A stretch of 64,000 bases of DNA. It comes from Falsihalocynthiibacter arcticus (lineage in GTDB: Bacteria > Pseudomonadota > Alphaproteobacteria > Rhodobacterales > Rhodobacteraceae). Positions 8,442-17,435 of the stretch are shown here, piece after piece. Location of the stretch: assembly GCF_000812665.2 (NCBI RefSeq), contig NZ_CP014327.1, positions 3,315,501 to 3,379,500 of the forward strand, in the 5' to 3' direction. The position numbers were made by a program, and so were the translations under genes. The notes beneath the pieces are model-generated. The model searched no databases, had not been told where the DNA came from, and saw only the letters and a program-made list of their open reading frames with translations. The stretch's first letter is position 1, and the number at the start of each line of letters is the position of its first letter.

Positions 8442-9310
8442 TGTCTCATATCGCTCCCACCGCCGAAATTTTACTAACGGCGCAACCCGCCAAACGCCCG
8501 CGCAATATGGGCCAGATCATCCGTTGGCTGCTGTTGTTTTTTGGCGGGATTATCATGGTGATGCCGATTGCCTATATGATTTCTACCTCGCTGAAATGGC
8601 CGCATGAAGTTTACAATATCAACCTTATCCCTGATGAGCCGACACTGGATAACTACGCCTATGTTCTTGAGGACGGGCGCTTCTATTGGTGGTTTGTGAA
8701 TTCGACCATTATCGCCACAATCACGACGATCTGTAATCTGCTGTTTGATAGTCTTGTCGGCTATACTTTGTGCAAATTCCGCTTTCCGGGGCGCACGATC
8801 GTTTTCATCGCCATCCTGTCTACCCTGATGATCCCCACCGAAATGTTGGTGATCCCGTGGTATCTGATGTCGCAATCGTTTGGTTGGTTGGACAGCTATT
8901 GGGGCATCATGTTCCCCGGTTTGATGACCGCGTTCGGTACCTTCCTGATGAAACAGTTCTTTGAAAGCGTCCCAGATGATTTCATCGAAGCTGCCCGCAT
9001 TGACGGGTTGAACGAGCTGCAAATCTGGTGGACGGTCGCCATGCCTTTGGTGAAACCCGCGTTGGCCGCGCTTGCGATCTTTGTGTTTCTCGGCAATTGG
9101 ACAGCGTTCCTTTGGCCGCTGATCGTGACCAATTCGGTTGATATGTACACCATCCCCGTTGGCCTGTCTGGCTTTGGCGACGAGGCGGATGTGGCGTGGG
9201 AGTTGATCATGACGGGGGCGGCGATTTCGACGATCCCGACGTTGATTGTGTTCCTTATTTTTCAGCGGTTTATTATCAGAGGCGTAGTAATGGCGGGACT
9301 AAAAGGATGA
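8441..9310 (+). CDS. sugar ABC transporter permease, MalG-type
   Basis: Second permease, 289 aa, with six membrane segments and an EAA loop (DFIEAARIDGLNELQIWWTV, about residues 181-200). The conserved MalG-type start IIRWLLLFFGGIIMVMPIAY lies at residues 26-45, after a polar leader. It partners the preceding permease. Its TGA overlaps the ATG of the lyase gene (ATGA), so all of these genes are one transcript. Confidence 0.93.
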   Translation: MSHIAPTAEILLTAQPAKRPRNMGQIIRWLLLFFGGIIMVMPIAYMISTSLKWPHEVYNINLIPDEPTLDNYAYVLEDGRFYWWFVNSTIIATITTICNLLFDSLVGYTLCKFRFPGRTIVFIAILSTLMIPTEMLVIPWYLMSQSFGWLDSYWGIMFPGLMTAFGTFLMKQFFESVPDDFIEAARIDGLNELQIWWTVAMPLVKPALAALAIFVFLGNWTAFLWPLIVTNSVDMYTIPVGLSGFGDEADVAWELIMTGAAISTIPTLIVFLIFQRFIIRGVVMAGLKG

Positions 9311-10785
9311 CAGATACTTCGATTTTTCCGGACCCGACCTATAAAGACACCGTGCTTGCACCGCTTTTTGAGGGGGTCAAAACCCACTACGCGGGACATA
9401 TGGCGGCGATAAACCGCGCCCATTTGGTGATGCTTGTTGAAACCAAGATTTTGTCGGCACAGGACGGGCGCAAAATCGCGCAGGCTCTAGAGGCGATTGA
9501 CGCGGAAACCGATATCGCGGCCCTAACCTATACGGGCGAGTATGAGGATTATTTCTTCTTTGTGGAGGCCGAGTTGCGCCGTCGGTTGGGTGACCTTGGT
9601 GGGGCGCTGCACACAGCGCGTTCCCGCAACGATATGGATCACACTCTGTTCAAAATGGCGCTGCGCCTCCGTGCCGAAGCAATGTTGGATCAGCTTACAA
9701 CCTTGTCCAAAGCCTTGATCGAAAAAGCCCGAGCAGAGTCCAACACGTTGATCGTCGCCTATACCCACGGCCAACCCGCACAACCAACGACATTTGGCCA
9801 CTACCTTGCCGCCATGATCGAAGTGTTGAGCCGTGACGGCGAGCGCCTATCTGCAGCAATCGACAACCTTGGTCACAGTCCAATGGGCGCCGCCGCGATC
9901 ACCACGTCTGGGTTCCCTATCGACCGCACTCGTATGGCGGAGTTGCTTGGATTTGAAGGGCCACTGGTAAACTCCTACGGCTGTATCGCCAGTGTGGATT
10001 ACGTCACGGGGCTCTATTCCGCCGTTAAACTTGTGTTCCTGCATTTGGGGCGCGTGGTGCAAGATCTGGCGTTCTGGTCCAGCTTTGAAGTGGCGCAACT
10101 CTATGTGCCCAACGCGCTGGTGCAGGTCAGTTCGATCATGCCGCAAAAACGCAATCCGGTGCCGATTGAACATATGCGCCACCTCGCGTCCGTTACCTGT
10201 GGGCGCTGCGATATGGTGGTGAATACGATGCACAACACGCCGTTTACCGATATGAACGACAGCGAAGGCGAGGTGCAACAAGCAGGCTATGCGGCCTTTG
10301 AAAGTGGCGGTCGGGTGCTCGAACTTTTGACGGCTTTCCTCCCCGCGAGTTCAATCAATGCCGCAAAAGTGCGCCGTAATACCGATGCCGCGAGCATCAC
10401 GATCACCGAGCTTGCCGATACGCTTGTGCGCGACGAGGGGCTGACCTTTCGTCAAGCCCACGAGATCGCGGCCCATGTTGCTCGCAACCTTGACGGCGCG
10501 CCTCTTTCCGAGGGGTTCACCACGTTTCAGGCGGCATTTCAAACCGCGACAGACCGCGCAACGGTAATGGACGACACAGCGTTTCGCACGGCAGTTAGCC
10601 CTGAAAATTTCGTGGCGTTGCGGGATCGCATCGGCGGCCCAGCCCCTGCGGCACTAGCAAGCGCACTGGATGACAGTGCACGCGCCACGCAAACCCTCTG
10701 CACCTCCGGCGATATGCGAAAACAGCGCATTTCCACCGCCGATACCTCTCGCACCAATGCCTTCACTCAACTGCTGGAGATCTGA
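9307..10785 (+). CDS. argininosuccinate lyase-like protein (fumarase/aspartase superfamily)
   Basis: A 492-aa lyase resembling ArgH. It has HTARSRND near residue 100, YTHGQPAQPTTFGH (about 156-169) where the ArgH catalytic His lies, and the superfamily signature SSIMPQKRNP near 280. True ArgH splits argininosuccinate into arginine and fumarate. Here the gene is locked inside a sugar ABC operon between permease and ATPase genes (ATGA overlap upstream), so a role in splitting an imported sugar-amino-acid-type conjugate is more likely than arginine synthesis. That role is inferred. The start at 9307 is chosen from the overlap and the AAAAGG upstream; the longer frame from 9196 lies inside the permease gene. 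Confidence 0.85.
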   Translation: MTDTSIFPDPTYKDTVLAPLFEGVKTHYAGHMAAINRAHLVMLVETKILSAQDGRKIAQALEAIDAETDIAALTYTGEYEDYFFFVEAELRRRLGDLGGALHTARSRNDMDHTLFKMALRLRAEAMLDQLTTLSKALIEKARAESNTLIVAYTHGQPAQPTTFGHYLAAMIEVLSRDGERLSAAIDNLGHSPMGAAAITTSGFPIDRTRMAELLGFEGPLVNSYGCIASVDYVTGLYSAVKLVFLHLGRVVQDLAFWSSFEVAQLYVPNALVQVSSIMPQKRNPVPIEHMRHLASVTCGRCDMVVNTMHNTPFTDMNDSEGEVQQAGYAAFESGGRVLELLTAFLPASSINAAKVRRNTDAASITITELADTLVRDEGLTFRQAHEIAAHVARNLDGAPLSEGFTTFQAAFQTATDRATVMDDTAFRTAVSPENFVALRDRIGGPAPAALASALDDSARATQTLCTSGDMRKQRISTADTSRTNAFTQLLEI

Positions 10786-10787
10786 CC

Positions 10788-11846
10788 TTGGCCAATCTTG
10801 CCCTGCGTAACTTAACGAAATCTTACGGCAAAACAGAGGTGCTGCACGGCATCTCTCTGGATGTTGCCGATGGCGAATTTGTGGTCTTTGTTGGCCCTTC
10901 TGGCTGTGGCAAATCGACGACCCTGCGCATGATCGCGGGGCTTGAGGAAACCTCCTCGGGTATCATCGAAATCGGCGGGCGCGAAGTAAACAATCTTGAG
11001 CCCAAAGAACGCGATATCGCGATGGTTTTCCAGAACTATGCAATCTATCCGCATATGTCGGTCAAAAAGAATATCGCCTTTGGTTTGCGGTCATCTAAGA
11101 TGCCGAAGGCAGATAAAGAGAAGCGTATTCAAGAAGTTGCGGAAATTCTTGATATGGTCAATCTGCTTGACCGCAAACCCAACCAACTGTCCGGCGGCCA
11201 ACGTCAACGTGTTGCGATTGGGCGCGCGATGGTGCGTGACCCTGCGGTGTTCCTGTTTGATGAACCCCTCTCGAACCTTGATGCACAACTGCGCACTCAA
11301 ATGCGGCTTGAGATCAAAAAACTCCATCAACGCGTTGGCAATACAATTATTTTTGTGACCCACGATCAGGTCGAAGCCATGACCATGGCCGACCGGATTG
11401 TCATCATGAAAGACGGGTATATTCAGCAGGTCGGAACCCCTGCCGAGGTGTTCCACAAACCCGCAAATACCTTTGTGGCACGCTTCATCGGTGCGCCCTC
11501 TATGAACTTGCTGGAAGGTCAGATTGACGGCACGGTCGTCACGCTTGCCTCTGGTCAAACCGTCAATGTGCCGACGCTCACCGCGAACAAAAACCAAAGT
11601 GTTCTTTTGGGTGTTCGTCCAGATGATCTGCATCCTGCTAGCGCAAATCCGATTCTCACAGGCAAGGTGGTTCTGCGCGAGCCTTTGGGGTCAGAGACCT
11701 TGATTTATGTCGAAACACCCTCCGGCGAAATCATCGCCAAAGCAGATGGCAGAACGCCGCCCGAAGTTGGGGAAACAGTGCACCTTGGTGCGGATGCCGA
11801 AAACCTGCATGTCTTTGACACCGAGAGTGGAGAGGCGCTGACATGA
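10788..11846 (+). CDS. sugar ABC transporter ATP-binding protein (UgpC/MsmX/MalK-type)
   Basis: A 352-aa ATPase. The nucleotide-binding domain has Walker A GPSGCGKST near residue 37, signature LSGGQRQRVAIGRAM near 134 and Walker B VFLFDEPLSNLD near 155. A C-terminal OB/TOBE regulatory domain begins at about 240, as in MalK-type subunits. It energises import by the upstream permeases from the cytosolic face. Start codon is TTG at 10788, two bases after the lyase stop. No ATG fits the conserved N-terminus. Confidence 0.95.
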   Translation: MANLALRNLTKSYGKTEVLHGISLDVADGEFVVFVGPSGCGKSTTLRMIAGLEETSSGIIEIGGREVNNLEPKERDIAMVFQNYAIYPHMSVKKNIAFGLRSSKMPKADKEKRIQEVAEILDMVNLLDRKPNQLSGGQRQRVAIGRAMVRDPAVFLFDEPLSNLDAQLRTQMRLEIKKLHQRVGNTIIFVTHDQVEAMTMADRIVIMKDGYIQQVGTPAEVFHKPANTFVARFIGAPSMNLLEGQIDGTVVTLASGQTVNVPTLTANKNQSVLLGVRPDDLHPASANPILTGKVVLREPLGSETLIYVETPSGEIIAKADGRTPPEVGETVHLGADAENLHVFDTESGEALT

Positions 11847-12697
11847 AGAAGCCGATCATGTGTGCCGGTAGGCTCTACTGTGATCTGGTTTTCGCAAACA
11901 CGCCCCGTCTTCCAACAGCAGGAACCGAGGTTTTTGCGCCGAAACTGTCGCTGCATGCGGGAGGAGGGGCCTTCATTACGGGGGCCACTTTGGTTGCTTT
12001 GGGGCATCCGGTTCGGCAGTTTTCGACCCTGCCTGCCGCGCCGTTCGATGCGACCGTTTTGGCGGATATGAACGCGCACGGGATTGCCGCAACCGACTGT
12101 AAACGCGCCGCTATTGGCACCGATCCACAGATAACCGTCGTGATGGCCAACGCGGAGGATCGCGCCTTTTTGACCCGCGCCGATGGTCCTGCCACCCCTG
12201 ATCCGGCGGTGGTTGATTTTACGGGCTTCTCACATTTGCACATCGGCGAATTAAGTACATTACGTGAAACGCCCTCTTTGCTGGACCACGCGCGGGCCGC
12301 AGGGCTTACGGTTTCGCTGGATTGTGGTTGGCAGGATGTGTTCGATGCAGATGTTGCCGAATTAATCGCCGCCGTTGACGTATTTTTGCCCAGTGAAAGC
12401 GAGGCTGCCGCCCTTTTGGCCATCGGCGTACCAGAAGTCTGCGCGCCGCTCACCGTTGTGAAATGCGGCAAGAATGGCGCCCGTGCGCGGACCTTAACAG
12501 ACGGCGCTTGGACCCACAACACCACCGCCCAAGTTGAGGTCATTGATGCCACCGGTGCAGGCGACTCGTTTAACGCGGGTTTCTTAGCGTGTTGGCTAGA
12601 GCAAGCCCCGTTGAACGAATGCTTGGCAAAAGGCAACGCCTGCGGGTCTGCGGCGGTGCAATCCCTTGGTGGTGCTAGCTATTTGAAACGGGCCTAA
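11843..12697 (+). CDS. PfkB family carbohydrate kinase
   Basis: A 284-aa ribokinase/PfkB-type kinase. The C-terminal signature DATGAGDSFNAGFLACW near residues 234-250 holds the catalytic Asp and anion hole. The N-terminal glycine pair region is GGGAFITGATLVALG (residues about 35-49). It overlaps the ATPase gene by 4 bases (ATGA), so it is the last gene of the importer operon and probably phosphorylates the released sugar in the cytosol. Which hydroxyl and which sugar cannot be told. Confidence 0.9.
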   Translation: MKKPIMCAGRLYCDLVFANTPRLPTAGTEVFAPKLSLHAGGGAFITGATLVALGHPVRQFSTLPAAPFDATVLADMNAHGIAATDCKRAAIGTDPQITVVMANAEDRAFLTRADGPATPDPAVVDFTGFSHLHIGELSTLRETPSLLDHARAAGLTVSLDCGWQDVFDADVAELIAAVDVFLPSESEAAALLAIGVPEVCAPLTVVKCGKNGARARTLTDGAWTHNTTAQVEVIDATGAGDSFNAGFLACWLEQAPLNECLAKGNACGSAAVQSLGGASYLKRA

Positions 12698-12721
12698 GAC
12701 GTGCTCATTCCTTCGCTGTCA

Positions 12722-13360
12722 TTAACTGGAGGAATTTTTGGCGCCCAGCGTCGAGACAAGTGATACGGCGCTGAAAATAATACAGAGATAGGCCAAGAAC
12801 TCGAAGACTTCCTCGAAAAGTTGATGCGGCTCGACTTTTAAAAAGTTTTCCTCAAACGCCGCGCCAATGGCAAACAATATTAACCCACATAGAATCCAAC
12901 CCATCGGGCGCGACGTGATGAATCTCCTTAGGAAAGCTTTGGAGACCTTGAGGTGCGTCACGATCAGTGTAAAGGCGCCTGCAAGCAACAAAATCACGAT
13001 TATCGCAGACGTCATCATCAAGACATTCACGGTTGCGGGGTCCAGTCCGTATATCGCACCCCAAGTCGTCTCGCGCCCGACACCTGCAAAGGATACGGCA
13101 GTGAACGCAAGGCTAACGGCCATGATACCCGCACGGAATTCGTCATGGCTTCGCGCGGCCTTAACTGCGGCAATGGCCCAGGCGAGCACCATGCCGATAA
13201 TGACGAACAACTCGGCCTCCTCGATAAAGCCGTCTTCGCTTGTATTTAAAGGGAAAGCTCGATCCGCAACACCAATTAAAACGACGGCCATTCCCATCGC
13301 AAATGCAATGCGTAACCAATACCATAATCTGCGGCTACTGCCGGAAAAAGAAGTGAACAT
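12722..13360 (-). CDS. hypothetical integral membrane protein
   Basis: About 212 aa from the ATG at 13360 (MFTSFSGSSRR). A longer frame to 13465 adds 35 residues without membrane character. About six hydrophobic segments are visible: RIAFAMGMAVVLIGVAD, LFVIIGMVLAWAIAAV, AGIMAVSLAFTAVSFAG, VLMMTSAIIVILLLAGA, PMGWILCGLILFAIGAAF and FLAYLCIIFSAVSLVS. I do not recognise the family. It is isolated, convergent with the PfkB gene and divergent from the SDR gene. Confidence 0.7.
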   Translation of the reverse strand: MFTSFSGSSRRLWYWLRIAFAMGMAVVLIGVADRAFPLNTSEDGFIEEAELFVIIGMVLAWAIAAVKAARSHDEFRAGIMAVSLAFTAVSFAGVGRETTWGAIYGLDPATVNVLMMTSAIIVILLLAGAFTLIVTHLKVSKAFLRRFITSRPMGWILCGLILFAIGAAFEENFLKVEPHQLFEEVFEFLAYLCIIFSAVSLVSTLGAKNSSS

Positions 13361-13631
13361 TGGTGGGGGCTCAATTATTTGATGTCTTGGAAGCGGCCAC
13401 AACACATAATTGTAACAGATATATAAACAAGGGATGCGACCCTTCGGTAACGCATTCGTGAGCAATGTCGATTTGTAGCTTCATTGTGCGACAGCAATCA
13501 AATATCACGCGGCCTCGTAGTTGATGCAATATCTGCCTTTTTCAGGCCTATTCGTTGATTGAAATTTACCGCCTACCTCGACATAAGACGAGGGCGACCA
13601 ATCGTGCAACGACGAATAGGCGGAACAAGTT

Positions 13632-14396
13632 ATGAAAAAAATTGCGATCATCAGTGGTGGCCTGTCGGGCATGGGCCTTGCGATTGCCAAGCGGTTACAT
13701 GCCTCTGGAACGGTGGTTTGCATTGGGGCGCGGCGCGGTGGCGATGCCGAAGTCGTGGCGAAGCTACATGCCGCGGTTGGTGCGCAAATTCACGTTGCGC
13801 CGCTTGATGTGCGCGACAGCGAAAGCGTTGCTAAGTTTGTAGGGGACGTCGTGGCCTTGCATGGCCAAGTGGATATTCTGGTCAACACGGCTGGCGTCTA
13901 TGAAGAAGCGGGCGTCATTGATCATTCCGACAAGCTTTGGGACGATACGATTGACACCAACTTGACCGGCACGTTCAAAATGATCCGCGCGGTGATGCCA
14001 TTGATGAAGGCACAAAACTGGGGCCGGATCATAAACCTCGCCTCTGTCGCGGCGCACAATGGCATGATTGATAACGCGGCTTATTGCGCGTCTAAGGCGG
14101 GTCTTTTGGGCTTGGGACGCTGTGTCAGCCTTGAGGGTGCGGCGCATGGGATTACCTGCATCAGCATCAGCCCGACATGGGTTGAGACAGAAATGCTCAA
14201 GCAATTTGTCGATCAGGAAGTGGCCGAAACGGACGCCACGCGCGCTGAGGTACAGGCGAAATACGAGGCCTCCAATCCACAAGGCGCGCTCGTACAACCC
14301 GAAGAGATAGCCGAACTTGTGGCCTTCCTTGTGAGCGATGCTGGACGAGCGATCACCATGGAAGACATTCAAGTTAACGCGGGATCGCTTTGGTAG
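13632..14396 (+). CDS. SDR family NAD(P)-dependent oxidoreductase
   Basis: A 254-aa classical short-chain dehydrogenase. Cofactor motif SGGLSGMGLAIAK (residues 9-21), NTAG near 90, and catalytic Ser (ASVAA) with YCASK around 152-156. The overall pattern is close to 3-ketoacyl-ACP reductase and 3-hydroxybutyrate dehydrogenase members, but substrate cannot be assigned. GGCGGAACAAG precedes the ATG. It converges with the adenylation-reductase gene, the two stops being only 4 bases apart, so they are not co-transcribed. Confidence 0.9.
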   Translation: MKKIAIISGGLSGMGLAIAKRLHASGTVVCIGARRGGDAEVVAKLHAAVGAQIHVAPLDVRDSESVAKFVGDVVALHGQVDILVNTAGVYEEAGVIDHSDKLWDDTIDTNLTGTFKMIRAVMPLMKAQNWGRIINLASVAAHNGMIDNAAYCASKAGLLGLGRCVSLEGAAHGITCISISPTWVETEMLKQFVDQEVAETDATRAEVQAKYEASNPQGALVQPEEIAELVAFLVSDAGRAITMEDIQVNAGSLW

Positions 14397-14400
14397 GGTG

Positions 14401-17220
14401 TTAACTCACTGATTTCGCGAGAGGAATAACCCGTCGGGCCAAAAGTTCGGCGGGGTTAGAAAGAGAGGCAAACGACTGCTCCGTTATGCCCTCCCACATT
14501 TTCTGTGCGGCGGCGTGGGTCAGGGTTGCTGTTGCTTTTAGTGCTGTGAGGTCCGAGGCAATGAGGGCCCGTTCCGCATCGGACAAGGGCGCTGCGCGCA
14601 GCCAATTCTCAACGGGGATCACTGCAATTTCTGCGGCCTCTGGCAATAGTGCCGTTGTGGCGTATTGATTTGGCGTCAGGTTGAAATACCGCGCCCCCTC
14701 AGTGGGGATCAAATCGGCGAGAAACCGTGCCGCCGCGTGAACATCGATCATTCGAAACGCAAAGCCTTCGGGAACGGCCTTGATTTGGGCACAAGCGGCC
14801 ATAATGACCTCATAGATGTCTTTGCTGTTGGGCACGTCCAGATCATACAAAGACGGCAACCGGACAATGGCCGCCGATACGCCTGACTTGGCGATCTGAT
14901 GTTCGGCCTCGATTTTTGCCGCGCCATATCCCGAACAATGTGGATAAATCTCTGTCGCGGCCTCATCGTAAGGGCCTCCTGTATCGGCAAAAACCGCTGA
15001 AGTGGACGAGAACCGCAAATCCGCAGAAGCATCGCGACAGAACTGAAGAATATTGGCGATGCCAGCCTGTGACCAGACCTCCATATGATCGCGATCAACC
15101 GCAAGATTCACCATCGCCGCGCAATGAATCACGCTGCGGACGCGGGATGTGAGGGTTGTATAATCGGCGGTATCAAGGCCAAAATGCACGTCTTCAATTG
15201 CTGCGGAAATAAGGACCAGTCGCGCGGTATCCACGCCCTGTTCGGCTGCGATCGCGTGCAATCGGTCGATTGCGTCGCGGCGTTTGGGGCGGATGAGGCA
15301 ATAGATGACATCACCGTCCGGCAAAGTCCGCGCGGCGGCAGCCATCACGCGACTGCCGAGGAATCCCGTGGCCCCCGTCAGCAAAATACCCGACCGCTCG
15401 AAGCTGCCGTGCGCCTGTGGTCGCGTTGCAGATGACGAGAGAATGTCGTGCAAACGCCCCAAGGGAACGTTCAGCGCAAAGTCGAAATCGACGCGACAGC
15501 CATAGGCGGCCTCAAGAGCGAGGAGGAGATTCACCGCCATCAGGGAGTCGCCGCCTTGGTCGTGAAACGACAGGCTGGGATCGAGTGTCGCGGCAGGGCA
15601 GCACATGATTTCAGCAGCTTTTGCGACCGTTGGTAAGACGTCGGTTGTGGCCGCATCGTCGGCAACGATTGCGTTAATTCTGGGCAGGGCTTTGTAATCG
15701 CATTTTCCCGAGACCGCATTGACGGGCATAGTATCAAGCTGCACCAAAAAGCTTGGAATACAGTAGAAAGGCAGTTCCGCGCGCAGGGCTTGGGAGAGCG
15801 CGGCAGGAAGCCGATTTTCGCCCGCCTCAAGTCCCCATTTAGCACGATTTTCGCCTGACTGTGCGGGATTGGCGCAATAATAGAGCACGAGGGCTTTGCC
15901 TTGCCCATCTATCTCTTGAATCCATGGCACCGCCTGCGAAAACGCGATGAAATTGTGCAGCGATTCCGTCAGGTCGCGGGTTTGGATACTATGTCCACGC
16001 AGCTTGAGCATATGCGCCACGCGGCCCATAACATGAATGCTGCCGTCTGCTGTGACATACCCTTGGTCACCCGTATCATAGAGGCGTGTAAATTGGCCGT
16101 TCAGGGTCAACTCGCGAAACCGCAGCGCCGTTTCCTCAGGACGGTTCACATAACCGGGGCCGAGCATTCTTGGGCCTTCGAAATGCAACAATCCAGGTTG
16201 CCCCGCGGCACAGATTTGATCGCTATCATCCAGAACCACCGCCTTGATATGTGGCATCGCAACGCCCACGGAAGCCGCCCCCGCACGGCCTTGCGGCCCC
16301 GACACTTTGGTCATCGAAATATCGTGGGTTTCGCAAATGCTATAGAGGTTCCAGAGCGTGACGTTTGGCAGTTTTTCCCGCACCGCAGCAACCAAATCAT
16401 CGCTCACAACTTCGCCATTCAAAATCACCCGTTGCAGGGGTACATTTTGGGCCACCTTGGCGGTCGTGGTCTGGAGGATTTTTTCAAGCGCGGAGGGGGT
16501 GAAAAGCATCTCGGTCACGGTGTGACGGGTCAGGAACGCCGCAAGATCATCGGGGTTCAGGAGTTCATTAAAACGCGGAAAACAGAGTTTCGCGCCATCC
16601 CGCAGGGGGCGAAACATTTCCCAGATCGCAAAGATATAAATGCCGACGGTGTGCTGTGGATCATAGGGCGTAAATTCATCGCGCCACTCATACGACAGGT
16701 GGGCAGATTGATGTGTCACGGGGATGCATTTCGGCTTGCCCGTGGTGCCCGATGTCGCAACCACATAAATTATATCGTCCGGCGCGACATCCGCCGCAAC
16801 GATCGATTGTGGCGGCCTGTTTGCGGGGGTTTTCAGGATTGTTGGCGCGTCGATATACTGGCAGGTCGCGGGCAATTGGCCAGTCTTGGGCGCTTGGCAC
16901 AGGAACACCACGTCTATCGCAAGTTCGGCGACGATATTCGTTAAAACATCTGTAGGCATCGCGGGGTCCAGATGCACAAAAGGACGCCCCAGAACCACGC
17001 AAGCCGTTGCAACCGCGCCGAAATTAACGGAGGGCTTGCCAAAAATTGCAACGGTGCCGTTTGACGGAAGGTGAATTGCCAGCCGATCAATGCAATCCGC
17101 CAATTGCCCATAACTGAGGGTAAGGTCGCAGTCCACAAGGGCCGTCAAATCGGCATGATCCTGCAGCGCTTGCGCCAGTTTTCTCGGGACTGTTGTGCTC
17201 TGGGTCAATGAAAAATCCAA
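14401..17220 (-). CDS. NRPS-like adenylation-carrier-thioester reductase (A-T-R) enzyme
   Basis: A 939-aa three-domain protein. Residues 1-510 form an AMP-binding adenylation domain: VATSGTTGKPKCIPVTH, then NLYSICETHDIS, LYDTGDQGYV, and SGKCDYKALPR with the late lysine. Residues about 530-600 are a carrier domain with the phosphopantetheine serine in DQGGDSLMAVNLL. Residues about 610-939 are a thioester reductase of the extended SDR type: LLTGATGFLGSRVM and SGYGAAKIEAEHQI carrying Tyr and Lys. This layout activates a carboxylic or amino acid as an acyl-adenylate, loads it as a thioester and releases it by reduction to an aldehyde or alcohol. There is no condensation domain and no phosphopantetheinyl transferase nearby. 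It is transcribed alone, and its substrate is unknown. Confidence 0.9.
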   Translation of the reverse strand: MDFSLTQSTTVPRKLAQALQDHADLTALVDCDLTLSYGQLADCIDRLAIHLPSNGTVAIFGKPSVNFGAVATACVVLGRPFVHLDPAMPTDVLTNIVAELAIDVVFLCQAPKTGQLPATCQYIDAPTILKTPANRPPQSIVAADVAPDDIIYVVATSGTTGKPKCIPVTHQSAHLSYEWRDEFTPYDPQHTVGIYIFAIWEMFRPLRDGAKLCFPRFNELLNPDDLAAFLTRHTVTEMLFTPSALEKILQTTTAKVAQNVPLQRVILNGEVVSDDLVAAVREKLPNVTLWNLYSICETHDISMTKVSGPQGRAGAASVGVAMPHIKAVVLDDSDQICAAGQPGLLHFEGPRMLGPGYVNRPEETALRFRELTLNGQFTRLYDTGDQGYVTADGSIHVMGRVAHMLKLRGHSIQTRDLTESLHNFIAFSQAVPWIQEIDGQGKALVLYYCANPAQSGENRAKWGLEAGENRLPAALSQALRAELPFYCIPSFLVQLDTMPVNAVSGKCDYKALPRINAIVADDAATTDVLPTVAKAAEIMCCPAATLDPSLSFHDQGGDSLMAVNLLLALEAAYGCRVDFDFALNVPLGRLHDILSSSATRPQAHGSFERSGILLTGATGFLGSRVMAAAARTLPDGDVIYCLIRPKRRDAIDRLHAIAAEQGVDTARLVLISAAIEDVHFGLDTADYTTLTSRVRSVIHCAAMVNLAVDRDHMEVWSQAGIANILQFCRDASADLRFSSTSAVFADTGGPYDEAATEIYPHCSGYGAAKIEAEHQIAKSGVSAAIVRLPSLYDLDVPNSKDIYEVIMAACAQIKAVPEGFAFRMIDVHAAARFLADLIPTEGARYFNLTPNQYATTALLPEAAEIAVIPVENWLRAAPLSDAERALIASDLTALKATATLTHAAAQKMWEGITEQSFASLSNPAELLARRVIPLAKSVS

Positions 17221-17271
17221 GTCATTCGCGAAACAAGAAACGACCTTATTCGTCCCATATGCGACATAAAC

Positions 17272-17310
17272 TTGGTATCTTGATTTTGGACAAGAAGGTC
17301 AAGATGCCAA
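17272..17310. repeat. inverted repeat upstream of the A-T-R gene
   Basis: TTGGTATCTTGA (17272-17283) and TCAAGATGCCAA (17299-17310) are 12-bp arms with one mismatch and a 15-base spacer, 52 bases upstream of the A-T-R start. It could be an operator or an mRNA leader structure. No regulator gene adjoins it. Confidence 0.45.
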
Positions 17311-17392
17311 GCGATTTTAAATCGTTTGGGACGCGACTATCTATGATGCCCGCGTTAAACGGCTTGTTGCTGCGTTTGCCCCACAGATGCGC

Positions 17393-17424
17393 AACCTGCG
17401 CCCCCTTTTGAGGTGGCGCAGGTT
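17393..17424. terminator. hairpin downstream of proA
   Basis: Ten-base arms AACCTGCGCC (17393-17402) and GGCGCAGGTT (17415-17424) lie 12 bases past the proA stop. GC-rich stem, no strong U run. Probably the end of the proC-proA transcript. Confidence 0.55.
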
Positions 17425-17435
17425 CCTTAATGCCC

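Noticed and set aside
13632-17220. SDR and A-T-R genes as a biosynthetic operon
   Set aside because: They converge with stops 4 bases apart, so they are not co-transcribed; any functional link is unsupported.
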